This document shows positions 6,694 to 13,196 of a stretch of 17,692 bases of DNA, piece after piece (the stretch's first letter is position 1; each line of letters begins with the position of its first letter). The DNA lies in NCBI GenBank assembly GCA_030627225.1, contig DAOUSM010000002.1, positions 1 through 17,692 on the forward strand, written 5' to 3'. The translations under genes were made by a program, and so were the position numbers. Source of the DNA: Candidatus Bathyarchaeota archaeon. GTDB taxonomy: Archaea; Thermoproteota; Bathyarchaeia; Bathyarchaeales; Bathycorpusculaceae. The notes beneath the pieces were generated by a model. The model was not told the DNA's origin and ran no database searches. It was given only the letters and a program-made list of their open reading frames with translations.

Positions 6694-7272
6694 TTGGCTA
6701 AAACTTCATTCATATTGCTAACCACTTCGCGAAGACCAACAAAGAACATGAGGACATTTTGCAGAGACCTCTCGCATACTTTCCCTAACATTGTGCGAAT
6801 AAACCGAGGCAAACTAAGCATGGAAGGAATAGCTGAAAAAGCGTTGGAGTTTGACGCAGAAAAAACCGTGATTGTGGACAGATGGAAGGGAGGACTGGGA
6901 AAAATACAGTTTTTCAGAATAAGTGAAAAGGGTTTGGATGCTGTTCCACCATTAATCTATATAAGAGACATAAAGCTGCGGAGAGATTTCAGAGAGAACA
7001 CGCCGAAGGGAAGAAGGATAAAATCCGTCGCAATGGCATCTTCCCGAAAGGCTTCCTCAGAGGTTAAAAGGCTTGAAAATGCTTTGTCAGAATTCTTCGG
7101 CATTCCAATCCTTCCGTTTGACGAAGTCGTTAATAGAAAATATGACGCTGCAATGCAGATTTCAGCAGACCTCTCAAACTGCATAATTATCACCTTTAAG
7201 CTTATCCCAAAGCTTGTTGAGGTGGGTCCGCAGCTTAGGGTATCACATCTGGTTTGGGAGTTGATTCGATGA
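6694..7272 (+). CDS. Brix-domain (Imp4-like) ribosome biogenesis protein
   Basis: This is an archaeal Brix/Imp4 protein of 192 residues, a family that binds rRNA during ribosome assembly. It opens with FILLTTSRRPTKNMRTFCRDL, the usual Brix N-terminus. A middle segment follows (VDRWKGGLGKIQFFRIS), and a C-terminal half includes FGIPILPFDEVVNRKYDAAM. The start is TTG at 6694, supported by GTGAT at 6682-6686 seven bases upstream and by the absence of a nearer ATG. The 33 bp after eL43 hold no gene. The stop overlaps the Pcc1 ATG (ATGA). RNA polymerase subunit P, often placed between eL43 and Brix in related operons, is missing here. Confidence 0.93.
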   Translation: MAKTSFILLTTSRRPTKNMRTFCRDLSHTFPNIVRINRGKLSMEGIAEKALEFDAEKTVIVDRWKGGLGKIQFFRISEKGLDAVPPLIYIRDIKLRRDFRENTPKGRRIKSVAMASSRKASSEVKRLENALSEFFGIPILPFDEVVNRKYDAAMQISADLSNCIIITFKLIPKLVEVGPQLRVSHLVWELIR

Positions 7273-7520
7273 AGGCAAACGCCCATTTGCATTTGAAGTT
7301 TCCTTCCGAAAAGTATTTAGAGATAGTTTTTAAGGCTTTGGAACCAGAAGTTAGGAAGCCTCCAACAATGCGCTCTCAGACGATTTTGGAGAAAGAAGGC
7401 AACTTTTTGGTTTTAAGGATTGAAGCTAAGGATACTGTTGCTTTGCGTGCTACGGTAAACGCTTATTTAAGATGGATAAATTCTATGACGAAGGTTTTAG
7501 AAGTTTTGGAAATGTCATAG
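7269..7520 (+). CDS. pcc1: KEOPS complex subunit Pcc1
   Basis: Pcc1 is the small dimerising subunit of KEOPS, the complex that makes t6A at position 37 of ANN-decoding tRNAs. With the ATG at 7269 it has 83 residues: a beta strand opening (NAHLHLKFPSEKYLEIVFKA), then TMRSQTILEKEGNFLVLRIE, then the typical ALRATVNAYLRWINSM helix. An in-frame TTG at 7254 would add five residues. I prefer the ATG because it overlaps the Brix stop as ATGA and GGGAG lies about 9 bases before it. It ends the first block of the superoperon. The other KEOPS subunits (Kae1, Bud32, Cgi121) are not in the window. Confidence 0.93.
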   Translation: MKANAHLHLKFPSEKYLEIVFKALEPEVRKPPTMRSQTILEKEGNFLVLRIEAKDTVALRATVNAYLRWINSMTKVLEVLEMS

Positions 7521-7636
7521 CCACTTGCTCATTTTAATGAAGTCAACATTCCACATTCTTTGTGTAAATAAGCCTCAGGGGGCGATGAGCATCACACATT
7601 TAGAGTAGTATCACTAGAAAAGTAAATATTCAATCG

Positions 7637-7703
7637 TTATAAGCTACCTAGTCAGAAAATGCTTAATTAATGGCTTTAACGTATTGCTGTGCAGATGGAA
7701 GGG
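7637..7703 (+). promoter_or_regulatory. Promoter and ribosome-binding site for the prefoldin block
   Basis: TTATAA at 7637-7642 is a TATA candidate that would start transcription near 7665. GGAAGGG at 7697-7703 lies six bases before the GTG start at 7710. The 189-bp gap after Pcc1 is the only large break in the superoperon, so a fresh promoter is reasonable. The rest of the gap shows no gene. Confidence 0.45.
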
Positions 7704-7709
7704 TAAAAA

Positions 7710-8081
7710 GTGAGCGAAGAAATTTCAAAACTTCCACCCCAAGTTCAAGAGCGTTTGCTAAGGCTTCAACAGCTACAGCAGACTCTCCAATCAGTTTTGG
7801 CACAAAAACAGCAAGTAGAACTCGAACTAACAGAAATTGAACAAGCCCTAAGCGAATTAGAGAAACTAGCTGACAACGCAGTCATATACAGGGCAATCGG
7901 CTCCCTTCTAGTAAAGGCAGAAAAAGCAAATGTAACCGCTGATTTAAACGAGCGAAAGGAACTCCTCAACATGCGAGCCACAGTTCTTGGAAAGCAGGAG
8001 GGACGCCTACGAGGACAACTAAAGGATTTGCAGGCTAAACTCCAACAGGACTTAAGTCCTGTTTCTCCTTCTAGCCGCTAA
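7710..8081 (+). CDS. pfdB: Prefoldin beta subunit
   Basis: This is a subunit of the hexameric jellyfish-shaped chaperone that holds unfolded proteins for the thermosome. The 123-residue protein has the two-coiled-coil form: an N-terminal coil (about 10-50, LPPQVQERLLRLQQLQQTLQ) and a central beta hairpin (about 55-85). The hairpin includes NAVIYRAIGSLLVKAEK, which is diagnostic of the beta type. A C-terminal coil (about 85-115) ends in a Ser/Pro-rich tail. It starts with GTG, supported by GGAAGGG upstream. The DUF3194 gene follows directly, a usual archaeal neighbour. The alpha subunit is not in the window. Confidence 0.95.
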   Translation: MSEEISKLPPQVQERLLRLQQLQQTLQSVLAQKQQVELELTEIEQALSELEKLADNAVIYRAIGSLLVKAEKANVTADLNERKELLNMRATVLGKQEGRLRGQLKDLQAKLQQDLSPVSPSSR

Positions 8082-8098
8082 CTGATTAGGTGAAAATT

Positions 8099-8401
8099 GT
8101 GGAAGAATTGGGCATACCGGAGTTAACCAGCGAACAAATTGAAGAACTCTGCTCAATCGCAGAGAAAACCGCCAGAGAATACGTCCTATCAAAAGTTCAG
8201 CCAAAAAGAATAGAGGCACTCAACATAAGTGTTGAAACCGAAGGAACAAAGCCTGTGACGCTTACAGTTGATGTTAATGTTTCCCTTTCACCTTTAATGA
8301 AAAATTTTGATGTGCAAAAGCTTGTTGACGAAGCAGTAAAAGAAGCCTTCGCCTCAGCCGAAAAGTATTTGAGGGAACTGAAATGTCATTCACAGAAATA
8401 A
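8099..8401 (+). CDS. DUF3194 family protein
   Basis: This is a roughly 100-residue archaeal protein of unknown function that recurs beside prefoldin beta. It starts MEELGIPELTSEQIEELCSI and contains AEKTAREYVLSKVQPKRIEA. A beta-rich middle part, LTVDVNVSLSPL, is followed by a C-terminal helix. No catalytic motif, signal peptide or membrane segment is visible. I place the start at GTG 8099 because AGGTGA (8087-8092) lies six bases upstream. An in-frame GTG at 8090 would add three residues but overlaps that site. Its end overlaps the DHH gene by 19 bp, so the two are likely co-translated. The family call is from memory of sequence style and context. Confidence 0.8.
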   Translation: MEELGIPELTSEQIEELCSIAEKTAREYVLSKVQPKRIEALNISVETEGTKPVTLTVDVNVSLSPLMKNFDVQKLVDEAVKEAFASAEKYLRELKCHSQK

Positions 8402-9381
8402 TCAAAATTTTAGATGAGGCAGATGCCAAGCTCATTGTCTTGTTATGTCATCATAACGCTGACCCAGATGCAATCTGTTCAGCCTACGCCTTCGCAAGCC
8501 TATTAAAACGTTTTAAACCGAATCTTGAGGTTGAAATCGGAGCGGCCCAAGGAATAAGCCGACTTTCAAAGCATCTCCTTAAACATTTGCCGATAGAAGT
8601 GAAAACGCAGTCCAACGTAGAAAACGCAGATGCAATAGTGCTGCTTGACACCAACACTATTCAGCAATTGAACAATTTGGCTGAAAAGGTGAAAGCATCA
8701 AAGGCGCCAATCATAGTCATTGACCATCATGCAGCCCACCCGGAAACAGAAAAACTGGCAAAACTGTGCATAACAAACGAGAAAACCTCTTCCACATGCG
8801 AGATAATTTACAACTTCTTTAAGCAAATGAGCATCAAGCCCTGTGAAAATGAGGCCAAAACACTGTTTTTAGGCATAGCCTTTGACACACGTCATTTTAT
8901 CTTAGCCAACTCATCCACACTAAAGACTATTGCTGAGTTGATTAACGCTGGTGTAAACGCACAAGAAGCCTTGTCTCTACTTTCTCTGCCCATGAACTTT
9001 TCAGAACGCGTCGCAAGGCTAAAGGCTTGCAGAAGAGCCAAACTCTTTAAGATAGGCGAATGGATAATCGCGTTTTCGCACGTTAGTGCTTATCAAGCAT
9101 CAGCGGCAAGGGCAATAATCAACTTAGGAGCCCACGTAGCTGTTGTGGCGGGACAGAAAAACGAAACTTTAGAAGTCAGTTTACGTTCTACCCGCGAATT
9201 TTACGAGAAAACAAGCATCCACCTTGGAAGGGATATAGCCAAGCCTTTAGGAGAATACCTCCATGGCATGGGCGGTGGGCATTCTACTGCCGCTGGAGTC
9301 AATGGAGTGGGAGAAATTGAAACTGGTCTTAAACGTTGTTTAAGGCTTTTAAAGGAAAGATTAGTTTTAACCCAAAACTAA
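8383..9381 (+). CDS. DHH/DHHA1-domain phosphoesterase
   Basis: This is a 332-residue protein of the DHH superfamily, which includes RecJ-type nucleases and nanoRNases/oligoribonucleases that need two metal ions. Motif I is HHNADPDAI (about 23-31). A second acidic site is VLLDTN (about 87-92). Motif III is IDHH (about 113-116). A later acidic residue lies in LGIAFDTRHF. The C-terminal DHHA1 substrate domain ends with GMGGGHSTAAG (about 296-306). All metal-binding residues look intact. It closes the prefoldin block and overlaps DUF3194. The setting beside the exosome genes suggests clearing short RNAs or cyclic dinucleotides. The exact substrate is unknown, and the linkage to the exosome is inference from gene order. 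Confidence 0.9.
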   Translation: MSFTEIIKILDEADAKLIVLLCHHNADPDAICSAYAFASLLKRFKPNLEVEIGAAQGISRLSKHLLKHLPIEVKTQSNVENADAIVLLDTNTIQQLNNLAEKVKASKAPIIVIDHHAAHPETEKLAKLCITNEKTSSTCEIIYNFFKQMSIKPCENEAKTLFLGIAFDTRHFILANSSTLKTIAELINAGVNAQEALSLLSLPMNFSERVARLKACRRAKLFKIGEWIIAFSHVSAYQASAARAIINLGAHVAVVAGQKNETLEVSLRSTREFYEKTSIHLGRDIAKPLGEYLHGMGGGHSTAAGVNGVGEIETGLKRCLRLLKERLVLTQN

Positions 9382-9434
9382 GTAGCTACTCTTAAATGAA
9401 CAAATAACTCGCTTAAAGGTAGGCAGGCACTACC
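9381..9434. promoter_or_regulatory. ECF operon promoter with two palindromes
   Basis: The perfect palindrome AGTAGCTACT (9381-9390) and the hyphenated palindrome GGTAGGCAGGCACTACC (9419-9434, arms GGTAG/CTACC) flank TATA-like TTAAAT (9393-9398). Both are built from GTAG/CTAC half-sites. The second covers the expected transcription start and the region just before the EcfA start. This is a plausible operator pair for repressor control of the transporter; the binding protein is unknown. Confidence 0.4.
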
Positions 9435-9437
9435 AGC

Positions 9438-10289
9438 ATGACAATAATCGAAGCAAAAAATCTCACGTACACTTACCCCGGTGTAACAAAACCATCGATT
9501 ATTGATGTTTCCATAAAAATAGCGAAGGGAGAGTTTGTCCTAATTACTGGTCCAAGTGGATGCGGGAAAACGACCCTTTGCCGATGCTTTAATGGACTAA
9601 TCCCACACTTTTACCAAGGCGAGCTGAAAGGTGAAATAACAGTCGCTGGGCTTAAAGTTGTTGAAACCCCGATTCATAAGCTGGCAACGCATGTAGGTCT
9701 CGTTTTTCAAAATCCGGAAAACCAGCTTTTCGCTTTATCAGTGGAAAAAGATGTGGCTTTTGGACTTGAAAATTTCGGAGTCGCAAGGGAGGAAATGCGT
9801 AAAAGGGTGGACTGGGCGTTGAAGCTTACGGGCATGTGGGACTTGAGGGAAAGGGCGCCCCATGAACTTTCAGGTGGGCAGCAACAACGTGTGGCGATTG
9901 CCTCTGTTTTAGCCATGCAGCCAGAAGTGATAGTCTTGGATGAACCAACATCCTTTCTTGACCCTCTGGGAGCAAAGAAGATATTTGAAGTTATTTACGA
10001 GTTGAACAGAAAGCTTGGAATTACAATAGTGCTTGTTGAACACAGACTTGACTTAACCTCAAAATATACAGATCACATTGTAGTAATGGATGAAGGAAAA
10101 GTTGTTCTTGATGGAGAGCCACGTGAAATTTTAAGCTCTGAAGAAGCCCGCCTAATTGGAGTTGGAATCCCAAAAGCAACACGTCTTTACCAAATACTTC
10201 AGAAAGACGGAAAAATAAAACTTGGCAACACCATTCCGTTGTGTTCGAATGAAATGGCATTCATGCTAAGGGAGGTTCTCAAGAGCTAA
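9438..10289 (+). CDS. ecfA1: ECF transporter ATPase EcfA1
   Basis: This is one of the two ATPase subunits of an energy-coupling factor transporter, which powers vitamin or metal-ion uptake by small membrane S components. The 283 residues carry a complete ABC ATPase: Walker A GPSGCGKTT (about 38-46), Q-loop VFQNPENQLF, signature LSGGQQQR (about 143-150), Walker B VIVLDEPTSFLDP (about 163-175) and H-loop VEH. The segment FQNPENQLFALSVEKDVAFG is typical of the CbiO/EcfA group. The ATG at 9438 follows a short leader; the stop overlaps the EcfA2 ATG (TAATG). No S component is adjacent, so the cargo cannot be named. Confidence 0.95.
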   Translation: MTIIEAKNLTYTYPGVTKPSIIDVSIKIAKGEFVLITGPSGCGKTTLCRCFNGLIPHFYQGELKGEITVAGLKVVETPIHKLATHVGLVFQNPENQLFALSVEKDVAFGLENFGVAREEMRKRVDWALKLTGMWDLRERAPHELSGGQQQRVAIASVLAMQPEVIVLDEPTSFLDPLGAKKIFEVIYELNRKLGITIVLVEHRLDLTSKYTDHIVVMDEGKVVLDGEPREILSSEEARLIGVGIPKATRLYQILQKDGKIKLGNTIPLCSNEMAFMLREVLKS

Positions 10290-11113
10290 TGATCGAAGTT
10301 AGAGATGTCTATTTCACTTACCCAAACGGTGTAGAAGCATTAAAAGGAGTATTCTTAACAATCAAAAATGGTGAGTTCGTAGCCATAATGGGAGAAAATG
10401 GCGCTGGAAAAACAACATTAGTGAAGCATTTTAATGGGTTACTTAAGCCGACCAGCGGAAGCGTATTCGTTGATGGCGTAGACACAGGAAAAGTTAGCGT
10501 TGCAACCCTAGCCAGAAAAGTTGGATTCGTCTTTCAGAATCCAGACCATCAGCTTTTCAGCGAAACAGTTGAGGAAGAAATAGCCTTTGCGCTAAAGAAC
10601 TTCGGGTTTAAAGAAACAATCATAAAAAGGCGGGTGACATGGGCTCTAAACCTTTTGGGCTTGGCGCAGTACAGGAAAACTTCACCATTCATGCTCAGCG
10701 GTGGAGAAAGAAAACGTGTAGCTTTGGCTTCGGTTTTGGCTTGGAACCCGAAAATATTGATATTGGATGAACCAACAATAGGACAGGACTACCAGCAAAA
10801 GGAGAAACTTCGCCAATTCATCCTGCAGATGAAAACTCAGAGAAAAACGGTAATCATTGTTACACATGACGTGGAGTTCGTGGCTGAATGTAACCCGAGG
10901 GTTATGTTGATGCGAGAAGGAAGAATTGTAGCTGATGGTGAGGCACGGAAAGTTCTTACAAATCCTGAAATTTTGACCGAAGCATCAATTGTGCCGCCGC
11001 AAATAGCGCAAATCTTTATACAATTATCAGATTTGGGGCTTCCAAAAGATGTTATTGACGTTTATGAGGCACGGGAGATACTGCTTAACGTCTTGGAGAG
11101 ACAAGCAAAATGA
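10289..11113 (+). CDS. ecfA2: ECF transporter ATPase EcfA2
   Basis: This is the second ATPase of the ECF module, expected to pair with EcfA1 as a heterodimer. The 274 residues show Walker A GENGAGKTT (about 35-43), VFQNPDHQLFSETVEEEIAF with the Q-loop, signature LSGGERKR (about 135-142), Walker B ILILDEPTIGQD (about 154-165) and H-loop VTHD. Both ATPases keep all catalytic motifs, so neither looks degenerate. The gene overlaps EcfA1 by one base and EcfT by four (ATGA), showing tight co-translation. The C-terminal extension after residue 230 is typical of EcfA proteins and may contact EcfT. Confidence 0.95.
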   Translation: MIEVRDVYFTYPNGVEALKGVFLTIKNGEFVAIMGENGAGKTTLVKHFNGLLKPTSGSVFVDGVDTGKVSVATLARKVGFVFQNPDHQLFSETVEEEIAFALKNFGFKETIIKRRVTWALNLLGLAQYRKTSPFMLSGGERKRVALASVLAWNPKILILDEPTIGQDYQQKEKLRQFILQMKTQRKTVIIVTHDVEFVAECNPRVMLMREGRIVADGEARKVLTNPEILTEASIVPPQIAQIFIQLSDLGLPKDVIDVYEAREILLNVLERQAK

Positions 11114-11904
11114 GCGTTTTTGATGGACTTAGATTTCGAAGGGTTTACTCTCCCGTTCACAACCTAGACCCGAGAATAAAATTTATCTATGTTTGCGCAA
11201 TTTTTGCAGCTGCAGTAATCTTTTGGGAGCTGCCACCATTAATAATACTCTTCTTAATACAGATTCCATTCATCATCTTGGCTGGCGTTAAACATGAGTG
11301 GCTTCGTTCCATGCGAGGAGCAGCATTCTTAGCCACAATAATTTTCCTAACCAACTTTATCTTTTCATTTATAAACGCTGGCTACGTTGTTGCAGCCTCC
11401 AGTGTGGAATATGCCCTTGCTATGACTTTACGCTTCATAGTGCTTGTCGAATCCTTCTCCGTTTTCTTCTTAACAACCTCGCCAGATCATTTGGGCTTAG
11501 CCTTAGAACAAACACGCATACCCTACGAGTTCTGTTTCGCCTTCACAACCGCCGTGCGTTTTGTCCCTGTTCTAGCGGAGGAGGCCCAAACAATTATGGA
11601 TGCCCAAAAAGCGAGAGGCTTGGAACTTGAACGTGGAAACTTCCTAAAGAGAATTAGGAATTACATTCCAATACTTATACCATTGATTGTGAGCGCAATT
11701 CGCAGAAGTCTAGAACTGGCTGAAGCCATGGAGTCCCGGGCATGGGGAGCAACCAAAAACCGCACAAACCTATACGTGCTCGAGATGCACAGAGGAGACC
11801 TCGTTTTGATGGTTGTAACTATTGGAATTTTAGCAACTGCAATTTATGTTCGTCTATTCTTTGGGATTCCATCCTTAAATGAACTTTTGGGAAGCTTGTT
11901 TTAA
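11110..11904 (+). CDS. ecfT: ECF transporter transmembrane subunit EcfT
   Basis: EcfT is the membrane scaffold that couples EcfA1/EcfA2 to S components. The 264 residues have about five hydrophobic segments: roughly 25-60 (two), 72-105, 110-125 and 235-255. The two cytoplasmic coupling-helix motifs are present: AQKARGLELE and AMESRAWG, the second matching the family's Ala-Arg-Gly-type motif with an SRAWG reading. The start overlaps EcfA2 by ATGA. A charged N-terminal segment (RVYSPVHNLDPRIKF) matches the family opening. Together with the ATPases it makes a complete energising module that could serve several S components encoded elsewhere. Confidence 0.94.
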   Translation: MSVFDGLRFRRVYSPVHNLDPRIKFIYVCAIFAAAVIFWELPPLIILFLIQIPFIILAGVKHEWLRSMRGAAFLATIIFLTNFIFSFINAGYVVAASSVEYALAMTLRFIVLVESFSVFFLTTSPDHLGLALEQTRIPYEFCFAFTTAVRFVPVLAEEAQTIMDAQKARGLELERGNFLKRIRNYIPILIPLIVSAIRRSLELAEAMESRAWGATKNRTNLYVLEMHRGDLVLMVVTIGILATAIYVRLFFGIPSLNELLGSLF

Positions 11905-11913
11905 ACCGCAAGA

Positions 11914-11952
11914 TTTTTAATATAGGCATTTGTGTAATGGGTTTTTCGGAGC
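11914..11952 (+). promoter_or_regulatory. Promoter and ribosome-binding site for the hexuloisomerase operon
   Basis: TTTTTAATATA at 11914-11924 is a good TATA candidate and would start transcription near 11946. CGGAG at 11948-11952 lies nine bases before the TTG at 11962. In-frame TAA at 11935-11937 rules out an earlier start. Confidence 0.5.
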
Positions 11953-11961
11953 TCGAAAAGG

Positions 11962-12561
11962 TTGGAATGGTTGAAGGCGGCGACGGAGGAAATAGTTTCC
12001 GGCATTAAGCGTTCAATTGAAGAACTTAACATGAAAGAAGTTGAACGGCTTATTGAACTTCTGCTCAAGGCGAAGGATAAGAGAATTTTCATTATAGGTA
12101 TGGGAAGAAGCGGATTTGTTGCGAGAGCCTTTGCTTTGCGCCTAATGAATCTGGGTTTCAACGTCTATTTCCTAGGCGAAACCATCACACCAGCTGCGGA
12201 AAAAGGAGACCTTCTAATAGCTATTTCCGGCACAGGAGCAACAAAAATCGTTTTAACCGCAAGCGCAGCCGCTAAAGAAATTGGAGCAACAGTCATTGCC
12301 ATCACATCCTTTCCAGAGTCTCCTCTAGGTCAGATAGCCGATCACATCGTAACTGTTAGGGGAAGGACAAAGATGGGCTGGCCTAGGGAAGAAGATTACG
12401 TAGCTAGGCAAATTATTGGTGAGCGAGAGCCCTTATCCCCTCTGGGAAGCATTTTCGAGAATAATTGCATGGTGTTTTTGGACGGTTTGATTGTGGAGTT
12501 GATGCATCGGTTAGGGCGAACTGAGGAGGATTTAAAGCGTAGACATGCAACAATAGAGTAG
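11962..12561 (+). CDS. hxlB: 6-phospho-3-hexuloisomerase (SIS domain)
   Basis: This enzyme interconverts 3-hexulose 6-phosphate and fructose 6-phosphate. In archaea without a full oxidative pentose pathway it works with 3-hexulose-6-phosphate synthase in the reverse direction to make ribulose 5-phosphate. The 199-residue, single SIS-domain protein has the phosphosugar-binding GMGRSG (46-51), SGTGAT (89-94) and AITSFPESPLGQIAD. The family C-terminus PLGSIFENNCMVFLDGLI follows. Length matches the PHI family rather than the larger GlmS-type SIS proteins. The start is TTG 11962, since there is no in-frame ATG after the stop at 11935. The synthase partner is not in the window. eL41 follows 27 bp downstream. 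Confidence 0.9.
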   Translation: MEWLKAATEEIVSGIKRSIEELNMKEVERLIELLLKAKDKRIFIIGMGRSGFVARAFALRLMNLGFNVYFLGETITPAAEKGDLLIAISGTGATKIVLTASAAAKEIGATVIAITSFPESPLGQIADHIVTVRGRTKMGWPREEDYVARQIIGEREPLSPLGSIFENNCMVFLDGLIVELMHRLGRTEEDLKRRHATIE

Positions 12562-12588
12562 AAATAATGATTTGGGGCGTGTGGGGAT

Positions 12589-12666
12589 ATTCGCAAGAAG
12601 TGGAAAAAGAAAAGGATGCGTCGACAGAAGAAGAAAAGACAGAAAAGACGGGCAAGATATAAGTAA
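12589..12666 (+). CDS. rpl41e: Ribosomal protein eL41, apparent ATT start
   Basis: This 25-codon gene is too short for normal gene calling. Reading from ATT at 12589 the protein is (start)-RKKWKKKRMRR, then QKKKRQKRRARYK. Compared with the 25-residue yeast eL41 as I recall it, the length is identical and about 17 positions match, with W at position 5 and the K/R pattern conserved. eL41 is a single helix bridging the two ribosomal subunits. No ATG, GTG or TTG lies in this frame after the TGA at 12568-12570, and ATT occupies exactly the family's initiator position. It follows the hexuloisomerase gene. A U-rich stretch at 12685-12691 may end its transcript. The start is the odd part, treated under findings. 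Confidence 0.82.
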   Translation: MRKKWKKKRMRRQKKKRQKRRARYK

Positions 12667-12667
12667 G

Positions 12668-13087
12668 CTAACATTTGAAAGTAATTTTTTTGAAATAATC
12701 TTTTCTAAGTTTTTCCGCCAGCTTACCATTTTCAAGAATTAATGGTCCACGATATCCGCAATTTCTACATTCCCAAATAGACCATAATTGCGGTAGACCA
12801 GAGGCCCAAAATATATTACTTGGACCGCATTTGGGACAAAAACGCACAGTTTGCCTTTTAGACTTAGGTTTTGATTTAGCGTTCTCTGCTCCATCAAAAG
12901 TGTGGGAGGATTCTGACTTCCTTTTCATAGTTTTCTTAAGTAACCGTTTCTTGGGAAGTTTAGGCTTGCGAACACGTTCGGCATCCTTCGCTTTTATTTT
13001 CGTGTTCAAACTAAACCTACCAAGAGACAAGGTGTATTTTCTTTCTATTAAAATTGGTTGTTTTTGATAATGGTTAATGTTAAGCAC
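12668..13087 (-). CDS. Zinc-ribbon protein of unknown function
   Basis: This minus-strand gene of up to 139 residues has a very basic N-terminal half and a C-terminal zinc ribbon, CPKCGPSNIFW...WECRNCGYRGPLI, with four cysteines. It ends in LAEKLRKDYFKK. The ribbon half resembles small uncharacterised archaeal zinc-ribbon proteins; a role in RNA or DNA binding is inference from composition. The long start (ATG 13085-13087) fits a TTAATAAG box at 13112-13119 giving a near-leaderless message. An internal ATG at 12926-12928 would give 86 residues holding only the conserved part, and a TTG start in between is also possible. Its stop lies one base from the eL41 stop, tail to tail. Confidence 0.75.
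   Translation of the reverse strand: MLNINHYQKQPILIERKYTLSLGRFSLNTKIKAKDAERVRKPKLPKKRLLKKTMKRKSESSHTFDGAENAKSKPKSKRQTVRFCPKCGPSNIFWASGLPQLWSIWECRNCGYRGPLILENGKLAEKLRKDYFKKITFKC
12685..12691 (+). terminator. U-rich terminator candidate after eL41
   Basis: A run of seven T follows the eL41 stop by 18 bp, with further T-rich tracts at 12702-12715. Such runs terminate transcription in archaea without a hairpin. The run lies inside the opposing zinc-ribbon gene, so the two transcripts would overlap antisense. Confidence 0.4.
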
Positions 13088-13103
13088 GCTAAAGATTAGA
13101 CAT

Positions 13104-13139
13104 GCATATAACTTATTAAGACTTGCGACACACTATATC
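13104..13139. promoter_or_regulatory. Divergent promoter region, zinc-ribbon gene and pilus operon
   Basis: Within 36 bp lie CTTATTAAG (13112-13120) and GCATATAAC (13104-13112), both TATA-like on the minus strand. CTATATC (13133-13139) would place a plus-strand start near 13162. The pilus ATPase ATG at 13197 is preceded by GGTGA at 13188-13192 with a short four-base spacer. Confidence 0.4.
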
Positions 13140-13196
13140 AATGGATATTCCATCTTACACAATGGATGAAGAACAAACAGTATTAACGGTGAAAAA

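Noticed and set aside
7521..7709. A 23-codon ATG frame (7537-7608) and a C/D-box-like GCGATGA at 7582
   Set aside because: The frame has no ribosome-binding site or recognisable sequence, and no D box (CTGA) lies at the right distance from the C-box-like motif.
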